The position numbers were made by a program, and so were the translations under genes. Under the pieces are notes generated by a model. The model searched no databases. It had not been told where the DNA came from and saw only the letters and a program-made list of their open reading frames with translations. A DNA stretch of 56,993 bases from Lentilactobacillus sunkii DSM 19904 (GTDB lineage Bacteria > Bacillota > Bacilli > Lactobacillales > Lactobacillaceae): NCBI RefSeq assembly GCF_001435575.1, contig NZ_AZEA01000015.1, positions 1 to 56,993 of the forward strand. The letters are read 5' to 3'. Positions 19,311 to 27,482 of this stretch are shown piece by piece. The stretch's first letter is position 1; the number at the start of each line of letters is the position of its first letter.

Positions 19311-20147
19311 TTGATAAATTATGCTTTATTGATGATTGCAATCGGAATGTTCGCCGGGTTTGCCGGAGCCATTCTCGGTTTGGGCGGTGGCATTATTCTG
19401 ACCCCCATTTTGACACTGATCATGGGCGTGGATATTAAATACGCGATTGGTGCCAGCATTATTGCGGTTATCGCAACCAGTTCCGGTGCTACAATTGCCT
19501 ATCTGCGGGATAAGGTTCTCAATCTGCGGGTGGCAATGTTTCTGGAAATTGCGACAACCCTCGGTGCTTTAAGCGGTGCTTTGCTGACCGGTGTCATCGA
19601 TCCAAAGTATCTCTACATATTATTTGGATTACTGCTATTATTCTCTGGATATAATATGATTCGCAAACTGATCAGCCACCAGGAAGTGCTCCATCTTGCC
19701 CACCCTGACAAGTTATCGTCAAAATTCAAGCTGGACAGCAACTATTTTGATAACGTGGAAGGCAAAACAATTAATTATCAAGTTGAACACATCCCCGGCG
19801 GCCTGGCCGTCATGTACGGAGCAGGAATTGCCAGTGGCCTGCTTGGAATTGGTTCAGGTGCCTTCAAAGTAATGGCAATGGACACGGTTATGAAAATGCC
19901 GCTCAAGCCGTCCACATCAACCAGTAACCTAATGATGGGTGTCACCGCGGCAGCCAGTGCCACCGTGTACTTCTTCAACGGTTCAATCAAGCCAATGATT
20001 GCCGTTCCACTGGCGTTGGGAATCCTAGTTGGTGCCCGTGGGGGATCACGGATCATGCGGGATATGTCGGCGCGAACCATCCGGATGATTTTTGTTCCCA
20101 TCCTGTTTTATATCGGCATTGAAATGTTCTTGAAGGGGATCAGATAA
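19311..20147 (+). CDS. sulfite exporter TauE/SafE family permease
   Basis: Integral membrane protein of 279 aa (TauE/DUF81), with about eight helices. Glycine-rich signatures GFAGAILGLGGGIILTPI in the first helix and GIASGLLGIGSGAFKV in the second half show the internal duplication typical of the family. I choose the TTG at 19311 because AAGGAG ends 8 nt upstream; the in-frame GTG at 19302 overlaps that site. The next gene (DUF1634) follows after 1 bp, a pairing common in lactobacilli. Possible role: export of an organosulfur or other small anion; the substrate is unknown. Confidence 0.9.
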   Translation: MINYALLMIAIGMFAGFAGAILGLGGGIILTPILTLIMGVDIKYAIGASIIAVIATSSGATIAYLRDKVLNLRVAMFLEIATTLGALSGALLTGVIDPKYLYILFGLLLLFSGYNMIRKLISHQEVLHLAHPDKLSSKFKLDSNYFDNVEGKTINYQVEHIPGGLAVMYGAGIASGLLGIGSGAFKVMAMDTVMKMPLKPSTSTSNLMMGVTAAASATVYFFNGSIKPMIAVPLALGILVGARGGSRIMRDMSARTIRMIFVPILFYIGIEMFLKGIR

Positions 20148-20148
20148 A

Positions 20149-20529
20149 ATGGACAAGAATACAAAAGAACAAATGAATGAAGAAATGGCTGACGTTCAAC
20201 TGATCATCGGAAAGATTCTCCGGTTGGGGGTCATGATTTCCGCAACCGTGATGTTGGTTGGCTTAATTCTATTGATTGTTAAGGGAAATGGTGGCTATCC
20301 AAACAACGCCTTCCCGACTGATTTTACTGATATTTGGGCCGGCATCGCCACACTCAAGCCCTATGCAATCATGATGCTGGGCATTTTCCTGTTGATTTTG
20401 ACACCGGTTTTACGAGTAGTCGTATCAATCTACTCATTTTATCGTGAAGGTGACAATCTATATGTCGTAATTACAACGATTGTCCTGGTCATTTTAGCCA
20501 TCAGCTTTATATTCGGAATTCTAAGATAA
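20149..20529 (+). CDS. DUF1634 domain membrane protein
   Basis: 126 aa with three predicted helices: about residues 25-45 (LGVMISATVMLVGLILLIV), 70-95 (PYAIMMLGIFLLILTPVLRV) and 105-125. DUF1634 proteins are regularly encoded beside TauE/SafE permeases, as here with 1 bp between the genes. That suggests an accessory subunit, but the role is unproven. A strong terminator follows. Confidence 0.9.
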   Translation: MDKNTKEQMNEEMADVQLIIGKILRLGVMISATVMLVGLILLIVKGNGGYPNNAFPTDFTDIWAGIATLKPYAIMMLGIFLLILTPVLRVVVSIYSFYREGDNLYVVITTIVLVILAISFIFGILR

Positions 20530-20562
20530 GTTCAATCAACTAACAATACGAACAGAATAAAC

Positions 20563-20614
20563 AAAAGGACCCGCAAATTCAGTTAATGCAATACTGAATT
20601 TGCGGGTCCTTTTT
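20563..20614. terminator. bidirectional terminator
   Basis: A 21-bp stem (beginning AAAAGGACCCGC, closing GCGGGTCCTTTT) around a 9-nt loop lies between the convergent DUF1634 and DUF4097 genes and has T runs on both strands. Confidence 0.9.
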
Positions 20615-20639
20615 CGTTAAAAATTGCTTAGATTGTTTG

Positions 20640-21581
20640 TTAGCGAACCGTCACATCGCCGCCATCTGAGGACAAACGATACAACGCAAGGTTCTGCTTG
20701 GACATCTGCCATGAATGATTGTCATGGCCAAACATTGATACGTCACCACCATCGACACTGGCATTTACCTGAACCTTCTTACGGTTTGGAATAATGGCAT
20801 CAATGTCACCGCCGTCTGTGGTGGCGATGATTGAACCGGTCACATTATTGTGATTCAACGTGATATCGCCACCGTCGCTGTTGATCATGGTGTCCTTTAA
20901 CTTTGTGGAGGCAAATGAAACGTCACCACCGTCAGTTGAAATGGTTGTAGCACCATCTGAGAAGTCGGCGTTTTGATAAGTTAAATCGCCACCATCGCTG
21001 GTTTGGGTAATGCCAGGGGCTGTCACATTCTTCATAGAAGTATCATCGGTATTCTTCAAAGTAAGTCCAGACCGTGATTTGACATTTTCCAGGCTGATAT
21101 CTGCTTCGCCCATCAGCTTAACATTGTTGACGTTCAAATTCTTAATCGAAATACCGTTATAATTTCGTCCAGAGATTCCGTCCAAATGATGCTTCTTAGG
21201 AATCGTAATGATAATCCGTCCACCGCCATTATTATAGCTTTCAATACTGAATCCAATGATGCGGGTGCGATGCTGCTGTTCGCCGGTAATCGTCAATGTT
21301 CTCCCATGCTGCTTAACTGTATTGAATTTGGGATAAGAAATAGTTGGTTGTTTGACGTCGCCTGATTGAATGTCCACCGCACTTTCAGTTCGAAAATCAA
21401 TCTGATTAACCGATCCCTTCAGATCTTTGGAGACCATCTTAGTAGCTCTTGCATGTTCATCTTCAACCTTAAAGCCGTTATCCCACACAATCGTCTTAAA
21501 GCCCGTGTGGCCAATAGCGAGGGCAAACATAATCCCGCCAAGGATCGTTAATGAAAGCCCAATAATCATTGATTTTTTCAT
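20640..21581 (-). CDS. DUF4097 family envelope protein
   Basis: 313 aa. An N-terminal membrane anchor (MIIGLSLTILGGIMFALAIG) is followed by an extracytoplasmic DUF4097 beta-helix. The C-terminal half repeats DGGD five times, at spacings of about 20 residues (TSDGGDLTY, STDGGDVSF, NSDGGDITL, TTDGGDIDA, SVDGGDVSM) with a sixth near the end (SSDGGDVTVR). Related proteins (LiaX-like) sense or buffer envelope stress. The start codon overlaps the stop of the DUF1700 gene (ATGA), so the genes are translationally coupled in padR-DUF1700-DUF4097. Confidence 0.9.
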   Translation of the reverse strand: MKKSMIIGLSLTILGGIMFALAIGHTGFKTIVWDNGFKVEDEHARATKMVSKDLKGSVNQIDFRTESAVDIQSGDVKQPTISYPKFNTVKQHGRTLTITGEQQHRTRIIGFSIESYNNGGGRIIITIPKKHHLDGISGRNYNGISIKNLNVNNVKLMGEADISLENVKSRSGLTLKNTDDTSMKNVTAPGITQTSDGGDLTYQNADFSDGATTISTDGGDVSFASTKLKDTMINSDGGDITLNHNNVTGSIIATTDGGDIDAIIPNRKKVQVNASVDGGDVSMFGHDNHSWQMSKQNLALYRLSSDGGDVTVR

Positions 21582-22210
21582 TGTTGTGGCCCCCTTCCGT
21601 GCTTTTCAGCACGATTTTTCGGAACAAGCTTTCGGTATGCCCAACGAGAAAAGTTTGTAACGCCACGAATGACGCCGTTAAATGCTGCTGAGAATACTGG
21701 GGTCATCATGACAATCAAACCAACGATCATCAGGCCAGTGCCAGTGTAGAGCAAGCCAAGCCATGCATCTGTCGGCAACACGCCAATTCCGACGACCAAA
21801 CTTCCAAGGCCGCCAAACATAACTCCGAAGAGCAGGCCAAGCAAGCCGACAATAACGCCAAATGCAGTCACAAAGATTCCAATTGATAAGCCAAAGATCC
21901 CAAGAGCCAATGGAATCGTGACCGGTGTTGAAAGAACAGCCAAGACAATCAGCCAAATAGTTTTAACATCATTTTTCGGTTGCTTCTTGCGACTCCCATC
22001 GGATGCCGGCTCATTCAATGTTCGAATCGAGTAATCAGCCAACACTTTTCTTGCCAGCTGATGAGGCGTTCCCAACTCTCTGACACAGTCGTCATAAGAA
22101 TCATAGCCGCCATCCTGTAAATATTCGGTATAAAAGTCAACGGCTTCATCCCGTTCTTCTGGACTTAATTGGCCGAGCAAAGCCCGAAATTCTTCAATAA
22201 AATCATTCAT
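21578..22210 (-). CDS. DUF1700 family membrane protein
   Basis: About 210 aa. The N-terminal cytoplasmic HAAS-type domain (MNDFIEEFRALLGQLSPEERDE and YDDCVRELGTPHQLARKVLAD) is followed by four hydrophobic segments. The ATG at 22210 matches the usual family start and has AGGGG about 9 nt upstream; another ATG at 22219 is possible. It overlaps the end of padR and the start of the DUF4097 gene. Such trios are thought to form a PadR-controlled envelope-stress module. Confidence 0.88.
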   Translation of the reverse strand: MNDFIEEFRALLGQLSPEERDEAVDFYTEYLQDGGYDSYDDCVRELGTPHQLARKVLADYSIRTLNEPASDGSRKKQPKNDVKTIWLIVLAVLSTPVTIPLALGIFGLSIGIFVTAFGVIVGLLGLLFGVMFGGLGSLVVGIGVLPTDAWLGLLYTGTGLMIVGLIVMMTPVFSAAFNGVIRGVTNFSRWAYRKLVPKNRAEKHGRGPQQ

Positions 22211-22520
22211 CCTGATCATCCCCTAACATTTTATCAATTCCTGTTTTGAAGTCCTGCCATTCCTGTTGGATAATGCCAAATTGTTTTTTCCCTTCCGGTG
22301 TGATCTTGTAATACCGTCGATTCCGACCCTGGTATGGCTCATCGTAGGTCGTCAGCAAGTCACCTTTTTTTAATCGTCGCAAGACTGGATACATGGTCGA
22401 CTCCGACACGGAGATCGACTCTTGGACTTTCTGGGTTAAGGCGTAACCGTAGTAATCCTTGTCGTTTAGAATCCCCAGCACACATCCGTCTAATAGTTCT
22501 GAACTTATTTGAATTGCCAT
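22203..22520 (-). CDS. PadR family transcriptional regulator
   Basis: 105-aa winged-helix repressor of the short PadR-s2 type. The signature ELLDGCVLGILNDKDYYGYALTQKV, then STMYPVLRRLKKGDLLTTY and GRNRRYYKITPEGKK, covers the recognition helix and wing. GGAGGTGA precedes the ATG. It is first in its operon with DUF1700 and DUF4097. A perfect palindrome sits 15 bp upstream of its start and is probably its own operator. Confidence 0.95.
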   Translation of the reverse strand: MAIQISSELLDGCVLGILNDKDYYGYALTQKVQESISVSESTMYPVLRRLKKGDLLTTYDEPYQGRNRRYYKITPEGKKQFGIIQQEWQDFKTGIDKMLGDDQDE

Positions 22521-22534
22521 ATTGTCACCTCCAT

Positions 22535-22557
22535 AATATTATATGTCATATAATATT
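22535..22557. promoter_or_regulatory. probable PadR operator
   Basis: AATATTATATG and its exact reverse complement are separated by one T (23 bp in total). It contains a TATAAT-like -10 element on the minus strand just upstream of the padR ribosome binding site. Autorepression by PadR is inferred from position and symmetry. Confidence 0.75.
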
Positions 22558-22619
22558 GTTCAACACAAAGAATACGCCCATTTAGTCATTTGTCAACTAA
22601 GTGATTTGTAAAAGAATGC

Positions 22620-22651
22620 AAAAAATAGAAGCCAAACTTTCGTTTAACTTC
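22620..22651 (-). terminator. terminator of the CDF-DtxR-ThrE operon
   Basis: GAAGTTAAAC pairs with GTTTGGCTTC (two G-T pairs) closed by a GAAA loop. TATTTTTT follows on the minus strand, about 70 bp after the last stop. Confidence 0.75.
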
Positions 22652-22721
22652 TCAATCGTTACTCTTAATGATCCATACTTGAAAAGCGTACCTGTAAGCA
22701 AACCGCTTAACAGTATGATTT

Positions 22722-23177
22722 TCATTTTCCCCAGCCAAATGGCAGGTATTTAATTTTAATTCGAATTTTATTGATCAGTTCAGCCACGATGAACCCAAGG
22801 GCTATCGATCCGGCAATCCAAACCACTTCTGATAAGTAATTGAATGCGACTTGGTAATCGCCCAGAGCAAAGTTTTTAATCGTGTTGTACGCTTGGCCCC
22901 CTGGAACCAGTGGCACCAATCCTGGTACATCAAATAAAATACTCGGCATTTTTTTGATATGGGCAATTACCACTGAGACCAACCCGATGGTCAGCCCACC
23001 AAAGAAATTGGGTGCACCCAAGCCACCCCAAGTATTGATGATAACGTAATACACCAGCCAACTTAAAGTCGCGGTGATCCCGGCAACATTCAACGCCCGG
23101 TGGGGGAGATTGACAATTAAGCCAAAACCAATCCCTGAAAAGTATACGCAAATGCATTTAATAATAAACAGATTCAT
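22722..23177 (-). CDS. threonine/serine exporter, C-terminal-type subunit (YjjB/DUF3815)
   Basis: About 151 aa with four membrane helices; matches the ThrE_2 (DUF3815) half of ThrE. Signatures: GFGLIVNLPHRALNVAGITATLSW and VPGLVPLVPGGQAYNTIKNFALGD. The ATG at 23177 has GAGGG 6 nt upstream; the ATG two codons earlier touches that site. It follows the YjjP-type partner by 9 bp. Together the two polypeptides make the equivalent of one ThrE exporter. A second such pair lies at 46384-47621. Confidence 0.9.
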   Translation of the reverse strand: MNLFIIKCICVYFSGIGFGLIVNLPHRALNVAGITATLSWLVYYVIINTWGGLGAPNFFGGLTIGLVSVVIAHIKKMPSILFDVPGLVPLVPGGQAYNTIKNFALGDYQVAFNYLSEVVWIAGSIALGFIVAELINKIRIKIKYLPFGWGK

Positions 23178-23186
23178 AAGCATCCC

Positions 23187-23957
23187 TCAAAAGAAGTGCA
23201 GCGCAATTGCCACACCAAAGCCCAGTGCACAAGCACTGATCAAAGCCTCAATTCCCCGTGCAGGTCCACTGATCAGATTCCCCGACAACGCATCCCGAAC
23301 CGCATTAGTCAACGGAATCCCCGGGACCAGCGGCATCATGCCGCCAATGATAATATCGTCCGCCTTGTAGCCAATCCCGTTTTTCACGGCGATCAGCGCC
23401 AGCGCACCAACGACTACCGCCGCCAAGAACTCACTCAAAAAGCGAATTTGAATATAAATATTCAAGAAATAATAGACTGCCCAGCCGCACATGCCGACAA
23501 TAAACGTAATCCAGAAATCTGGTAAATTATTCTGAAAGACCACGACCAGGGTTCCACTGACCAGCCCTGCACCAAGGGTCTGAAGCCATAACGGAAAATT
23601 GGCAACCAGATCGTCAATATGAATCAGATCATCTCTGAACTCATAGATATCAATCTTTTTGGCAGCGTAAGCGCGCGAAAGCTCATTCACTTTGGCCACC
23701 TTTTCCATATCAAAGGCCCGTTTGTCAATGGAGCCAACCTCTGCACCAACTTCTTTGACGCCGCCAGACATGATAATTCCAGTCAGGGTGGCATAGACCT
23801 GGGCATCTTTTAACCCGGCATTTTTGGCAATCCGCATAATGGTGTCATTGACCCGTGACATTTCCGACCCGGATTCAATCATAATTCTTCCTGCAAGCAC
23901 ACAGGTGTTTAACACCAAATGATCATAATTCTCCTGTCGAGTTGCAGTGTCTGCCAT
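23187..23957 (-). CDS. threonine/serine exporter, N-terminal-type subunit (YjjP/DUF1212)
   Basis: About 256 aa. A cytoplasmic N-terminal half carries the DUF1212 signature AGRIMIESGSEMSRVNDTIMRI; five helices follow, with GGMMPLVPGIPLTNAVRD. GAGGTGAT lies 5 nt before the ATG at 23957. It forms a split ThrE with the next gene and lies directly behind a DtxR-type regulator and a CDF metal exporter. The operon context hints at metal-linked regulation. The substrate is inferred from the family. Confidence 0.92.
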   Translation of the reverse strand: MADTATRQENYDHLVLNTCVLAGRIMIESGSEMSRVNDTIMRIAKNAGLKDAQVYATLTGIIMSGGVKEVGAEVGSIDKRAFDMEKVAKVNELSRAYAAKKIDIYEFRDDLIHIDDLVANFPLWLQTLGAGLVSGTLVVVFQNNLPDFWITFIVGMCGWAVYYFLNIYIQIRFLSEFLAAVVVGALALIAVKNGIGYKADDIIIGGMMPLVPGIPLTNAVRDALSGNLISGPARGIEALISACALGFGVAIALHFF

Positions 23958-23962
23958 CTCAA

Positions 23963-24610
23963 TCACCTCACGAAAACATAATGGGCCGTTTTAAATCCAA
24001 TCACCAATTTTTTCTTATCCGTCAAATTCTTAACCGAGACTGAACCTTCAAAGGGATCATGAGAAATAATTTTTAACCTGTCGCCAATATCAAGCTTAAT
24101 ATCGCCCAATAAGGTCAGCAGATCATGATTATCAATAAAACGATTAACAACGACTTCATCGCCGTCTTTTGTATCCGAAAGAAGTTTATCATGATCCGGG
24201 TGATAATTACCATTCTTATCTGGAATAACGCCGCCATGAGGACAACGTTTCGGGTTGCCCAAAAAGTCGTCCAAATGGTCGATCATCTTATCCGAAGTGA
24301 CATGCTCCAGTAATTCCGCCTCATCATGAACGTCTGAAATATCGTAATGCAGTGTATCTGCAAGAAACGTCTCCCAGATTCGATGCTTGCGAACCAGCTC
24401 TTCTGCGTATCGTTTGCCTTTCTTCGTCAATTGAACACCTGAATAAGGTTCATGGGTGACCAGCTTTTCGTCGACCATCTTATTCACCATTTCAGTGACT
24501 GAACCGGCAGCGATATTCAAGCTGATGGCAATCTGTTTGTTGCTGACCAAGTCATCAGTGCCGCCAAGTTCAAATATAATCTTTAAATAGTCCTCTTTCA
24601 TTGGGGTCAT
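23963..24610 (-). CDS. DtxR/MntR family metal-dependent regulator
   Basis: Metalloregulator of about 215 aa. N-terminal winged helix (MTPMKEDYLKIIFELGG, then SVTEMVNKMVDEKLVTHEPY), dimerisation and metal-binding domain (HRIWETFLADTLHYD, HDEAELLEHVTS, CPHGG), then an SH3/FeoA-like C-terminal domain. The long form resembles IdeR/DtxR more than the 142-aa MntR of Bacillus. The ATG at 24610 gives the usual start; an in-frame TTG at 24619 is nearer to GGAG. It sits between a CDF exporter (13 bp upstream) and split ThrE. It may sense Mn2+ or Fe2+. Confidence 0.92.
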   Translation of the reverse strand: MTPMKEDYLKIIFELGGTDDLVSNKQIAISLNIAAGSVTEMVNKMVDEKLVTHEPYSGVQLTKKGKRYAEELVRKHRIWETFLADTLHYDISDVHDEAELLEHVTSDKMIDHLDDFLGNPKRCPHGGVIPDKNGNYHPDHDKLLSDTKDGDEVVVNRFIDNHDLLTLLGDIKLDIGDRLKIISHDPFEGSVSVKNLTDKKKLVIGFKTAHYVFVR

Positions 24611-24632
24611 TAGGCTCAAAATCTCCTATATT

Positions 24633-25544
24633 TTATGGAATGTCATTTCCGCGATCGTAAATCATATCTTCGTGCTCGCCCCGGGTTGTTTCAGCCTGAA
24701 TCGTGACGTGGCACATGTGGTACTTGTCCTTTAATACTTTGCTAATCTCCGAATAAATCGGCTGAGCTTCACTTATCTTCATGTCATGCATATTGATATG
24801 GGCAGAAAAGATAATGTTGTTCTCATCAATCGACCATGCATGAACGTGATGAACGCTAAAGACGCCGTCGATCTGCAGCAAATCGTGTTTGATTTGATCA
24901 TAGTCAAGGTTCGGAGCGCCCTGCATCAATATCCGTAGTGTCTGGCGGATAATTGGGATTGACTCGTAAAAAATGTACACTGCAACCAGGATTGTGACAA
25001 TCGGGTCTGCCAACGTCCAATTGTACAAATCAATCAAAATTCCGCCAAAGATGATTGCAACTGACGACAAGGCGTCACTCAAAATGTGAAGGTAGGTTGC
25101 TTTCATATTCAAGCTGCTTTTTGATCCAGAATTCAACAAATAAGCCGACAGTACATTGGCTGCCAAGCCAATCACTGCAATTGTCAGCATCAAATTACCG
25201 TTAATCGGTTGAGGATTGCTGATCCGCTTCACCGCTTCAATCACCAGGAACACACAAATCAATGCCAAGGCAATCGAGTTCAAAAATGCGGCGATGATTT
25301 CAGCTCGCTTATATCCAAACGTATTTCGAGCGTTTTGACGCCGTTTACTGATGCGGCTGGCAGCGAAACTGAAAACAATTGAAACCGAATCTCCCGCGTT
25401 ATGAAAGGCATCCGAAATTAATGAAAGACTCCCAGACAACGCACCACCAACAAATTCAGCGATTGTAATAACAACGTTTAGAACGGTTACCCAGAAAAAC
25501 TTGGCACCGGCCAATTCTTCGTGATCATGATTTTTTTCAGCCAT
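24633..25544 (-). CDS. czcD: cation diffusion facilitator (zinc-type CDF, CzcD-like)
   Basis: About 303-aa CDF exporter with six helices, driving divalent metal out in exchange for protons. The metal-site residues are HNAGD in TM2 (SDAFHNAGDSVSIVFS) and HILSD in TM5 (YLHILSDALSS), the HxxxD/HxxxD pattern typical of Zn2+ members. A His-containing N-terminus (NHDHEE) and a cytoplasmic C-terminal domain are present. First gene of a four-gene operon with a DtxR-like regulator and split ThrE. Zinc or cobalt rather than manganese is my inference from the motif. Confidence 0.93.
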   Translation of the reverse strand: MAEKNHDHEELAGAKFFWVTVLNVVITIAEFVGGALSGSLSLISDAFHNAGDSVSIVFSFAASRISKRRQNARNTFGYKRAEIIAAFLNSIALALICVFLVIEAVKRISNPQPINGNLMLTIAVIGLAANVLSAYLLNSGSKSSLNMKATYLHILSDALSSVAIIFGGILIDLYNWTLADPIVTILVAVYIFYESIPIIRQTLRILMQGAPNLDYDQIKHDLLQIDGVFSVHHVHAWSIDENNIIFSAHINMHDMKISEAQPIYSEISKVLKDKYHMCHVTIQAETTRGEHEDMIYDRGNDIP

Positions 25545-25656
25545 CAATTAATCACTCCAATCTATTAACATTATTGCATTACTTGGTGAAAATTTCCATA
25601 AGGAACGAACAATCCTTTTAGGGATACCGTAAATTTTTAATTCAATCAATCCAAAT

Positions 25657-25687
25657 GAAAAGGACTCGTCAATATTCCAACGGGTCC
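25657..25687 (-). terminator. weak terminator after azoreductase
   Basis: GGAC-C-CGT pairs with ACG-A-GTCC and is followed by TTTTCATTT on the minus strand, about 12 bp after the azoreductase stop. The stem has one mismatch. The rest of 25548-25698 shows nothing else. Confidence 0.5.
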
Positions 25688-25698
25688 CAAGGTCAGTA

Positions 25699-26316
25699 TT
25701 AAAATTCGTCAGCCATTCTTTTGGCCTCAATTTTCGCATTCTCGATAATCTGATCTGCCTGATCCGGGAAATGATCCATCCCCTCAACACTCAATTTCTC
25801 AACTGATTGAACACCAATGAAGCCAAGGATTTCCTTTACATACTGAGTCCCAAAATCTTGATTATTATATTTTCCGCCGGCAGCCTGAATATGCATCACC
25901 TTTTTGCCCCGAGTCAATGGAATTGCCCCTGTCTCAGTGTATTTAAATGTTTTACCAGCCACGGTGATTGAATCAATCCAAGCCTTCAATTTGGTTGGAA
26001 TCATCAAGTTAACCAGTGGATTGGCAATAATTACTTTATCACTGGCCAGAAATTGGTCGGTCGCATCATTGAATTCAGTGACTTTTGTCTGTTGGACTGA
26101 GCTCAAATCGGCAAATGACTGGCCATTCTCCAACATATCCCATGCAGACAAAAGTTCGCCATCGATTTCCTGGAAATTTGTTTGATACAAATCTAATGTT
26201 TGGATTTTATCCTCTGGGTGGGTTTTAACATACTCATCCATAAAGACTTTTAATACTTTCAACGTCCTGGATTTTGGACTTTCCGGTCTCGCAATTACTA
26301 CTAGTATGTTTGACAT
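25699..26316 (-). CDS. azoR: FMN-dependent NADH-azoreductase
   Basis: Flavodoxin-like quinone/azo-compound reductase, 205 aa. N-terminal strand ILVVIARPESPKSRTLKVL binds the FMN phosphate; IIANPLVNLMIPTKLKAWIDS and HIQAAGGKYNNQDFGTQYVK are typical AzoR segments contacting the isoalloxazine ring. I choose the ATG at 26316 (AGAGG 8 nt upstream) over the GTG three codons earlier. Monocistronic, with a good promoter 40 bp upstream. Confidence 0.92.
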   Translation of the reverse strand: MSNILVVIARPESPKSRTLKVLKVFMDEYVKTHPEDKIQTLDLYQTNFQEIDGELLSAWDMLENGQSFADLSSVQQTKVTEFNDATDQFLASDKVIIANPLVNLMIPTKLKAWIDSITVAGKTFKYTETGAIPLTRGKKVMHIQAAGGKYNNQDFGTQYVKEILGFIGVQSVEKLSVEGMDHFPDQADQIIENAKIEAKRMADEF

Positions 26317-26355
26317 GACAGACACCTCTTCTTAATCATCATTTTCAACCACGAC

Positions 26356-26384
26356 AATATAACATTATCCCGTGTGGTTGGCAA
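26356..26384 (-). promoter_or_regulatory. azoR promoter
   Basis: Minus strand TTGCCA (26379-26384), 17-nt spacer, TATATT (26356-26361). Confidence 0.7.
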
Positions 26385-26678
26385 CGTTTTCATTCCACGT
26401 CAAAGAAAAAGACCAGGGCAAAACTGCACTGGCCTTTCCTGAGGGGAATCGGCAACTCGATGGTTTTAATCAAATATCACTTCGTTCATACTCGAATACT
26501 GATCCGGTTTATAACCGAATACTCAAAGTGCTTTTATTCGCACGATGGAACTCATTTGTCACATTACTTGTGCAATCTAACAGTTATACAAACGATCATC
26601 TAATTAATTACTTAAAGAGCGCCAATACCCCTCATGCCTAGAATATCATTCAATTCTTTGTTTAACAATAACTTTGTA
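26385..26678. other. gene-free interval with one terminator-like hairpin
   Basis: On the minus strand GGCCAGTGC/CCCTGGTC with TTTTTCTTT (about 26405-26433) looks like an intrinsic terminator. It could end the small MerR-like gene at 26679. An 89-codon plus-strand open frame across this interval lacks a ribosome binding site and protein-like composition. I see nothing else. Confidence 0.5.
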
Positions 26679-26900
26679 CTATATATTACAATGTTTAATC
26701 AGCTGCTTAATATCATCAATTGACGAACCGTTCTCAATAAAACAGTGAACCATGTCAACCCAATACATATCAGTCTCATCAAAATCGGAGACGCTGGCAG
26801 AATCAGTTCTGCCGGGCACCAATCCATTCTGAATATAAGCTGCAATTTCTGCCGGACTAACATTAAATTTGGCTGCAGTTTCGTCCAATGTAAGTTTCAT
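26679..26900 (-). CDS. small MerR-like helix-turn-helix protein
   Basis: 73 aa. The sequence MKLTLDETAAKFNVSPAEIAAYIQNGLV resembles the first helix-turn-helix of MerR/excisionase-type DNA-binding domains. FDETDMYWVDMVHCFIENGSS then IDDIKQLI corresponds to the second half of a MerR N-domain (the 'I..L..Y' segment). There is no effector domain, so it is either a stand-alone regulator or a shortened MerR. No neighbour shows its target. Confidence 0.75.
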   Translation of the reverse strand: MKLTLDETAAKFNVSPAEIAAYIQNGLVPGRTDSASVSDFDETDMYWVDMVHCFIENGSSIDDIKQLIKHCNI

Positions 26901-26960
26901 ACTCTTACTCCTGAATAGTCATTAAAATTCAAATCAAATGTAAGTCTATCAGCTTGCTGT

Positions 26961-27000
26961 AAAAAAGCAACCGCCAATTATTCGACCATCCGCCAGTTGC
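26961..27000 (-). terminator. terminator overlapping the end of the 27.0-kb gene
   Basis: GCAACTG pairs with CGGTTGC and is followed by TTTTTT on the minus strand. The stop codon of the gene at 26978 lies inside the loop, so the last codons and the terminator are one element. Confidence 0.7.
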
Positions 27001-27373
27001 CTTCATCGGCTTTGGAGATTTGATCCAGAAAATGCAGAATTGAAGCGGCACGATCCTTGTCATGCTTGACCAGCAGATTAAGTGCTTCTCCGGTAATAAT
27101 CGGATTACTCAACGAAAATTGTTCGCCCTTCTTCTCACCGGTAGAAAATGCCAACACCGTGTTGCCGTCATCAATCTCAGTAATGATGAAGAACATGCTG
27201 AAATCATCGTCATCCTTCATGTAGGCCGGCATCGCCCAAATACCATCGCTGATCTGAACCAATTCTTCATTATCGAACCGATAATCACGGTGGTTCTTGT
27301 CATTGACCGGCTTGTCCAGTACAAACAGCATCTTGTCAAAAATCGGGTCGCCAAGCTTAATATTGTCTTCCAT
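26978..27373 (-). CDS. hypothetical cytoplasmic protein
   Basis: 131 aa, acidic, no signal or membrane segment. I do not recognise the family. Segments such as ELVQISDGIWAMPAYMKDDDDF, FFIITEIDDGNTVLAFSTGEKK and LLVKHDKDRAASILHFLDQI suggest a small alpha/beta domain ending in a helix. AAGGGG lies 6 nt before the ATG. It stands alone; a terminator overlaps its stop codon. Confidence 0.75.
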   Translation of the reverse strand: MEDNIKLGDPIFDKMLFVLDKPVNDKNHRDYRFDNEELVQISDGIWAMPAYMKDDDDFSMFFIITEIDDGNTVLAFSTGEKKGEQFSLSNPIITGEALNLLVKHDKDRAASILHFLDQISKADEGNWRMVE

Positions 27374-27482
27374 ATGAATCCCCTTTTTGCAGAATTAATT
27401 TCGAGAAAATCATGCAAAAACAATCTTACTTGTCCTGTTGGATTTGTGCAAGTCGAACATCGATGCCGGTTAAAAATCCCTG

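Noticed and set aside
24633-25544. Manganese exporter MntE
   Set aside because: The transport site is HxxxD/HxxxD, typical of zinc-type CDF proteins, despite the neighbouring DtxR/MntR-like gene.
25548-25790. 80-codon minus-strand open frame after azoR
   Set aside because: Overlaps the end of azoR in another frame and has no ribosome binding site.
26372-26641. 89-codon plus-strand open frame
   Set aside because: No ribosome binding site, overlaps the azoR promoter and a terminator-like hairpin, composition not protein-like.
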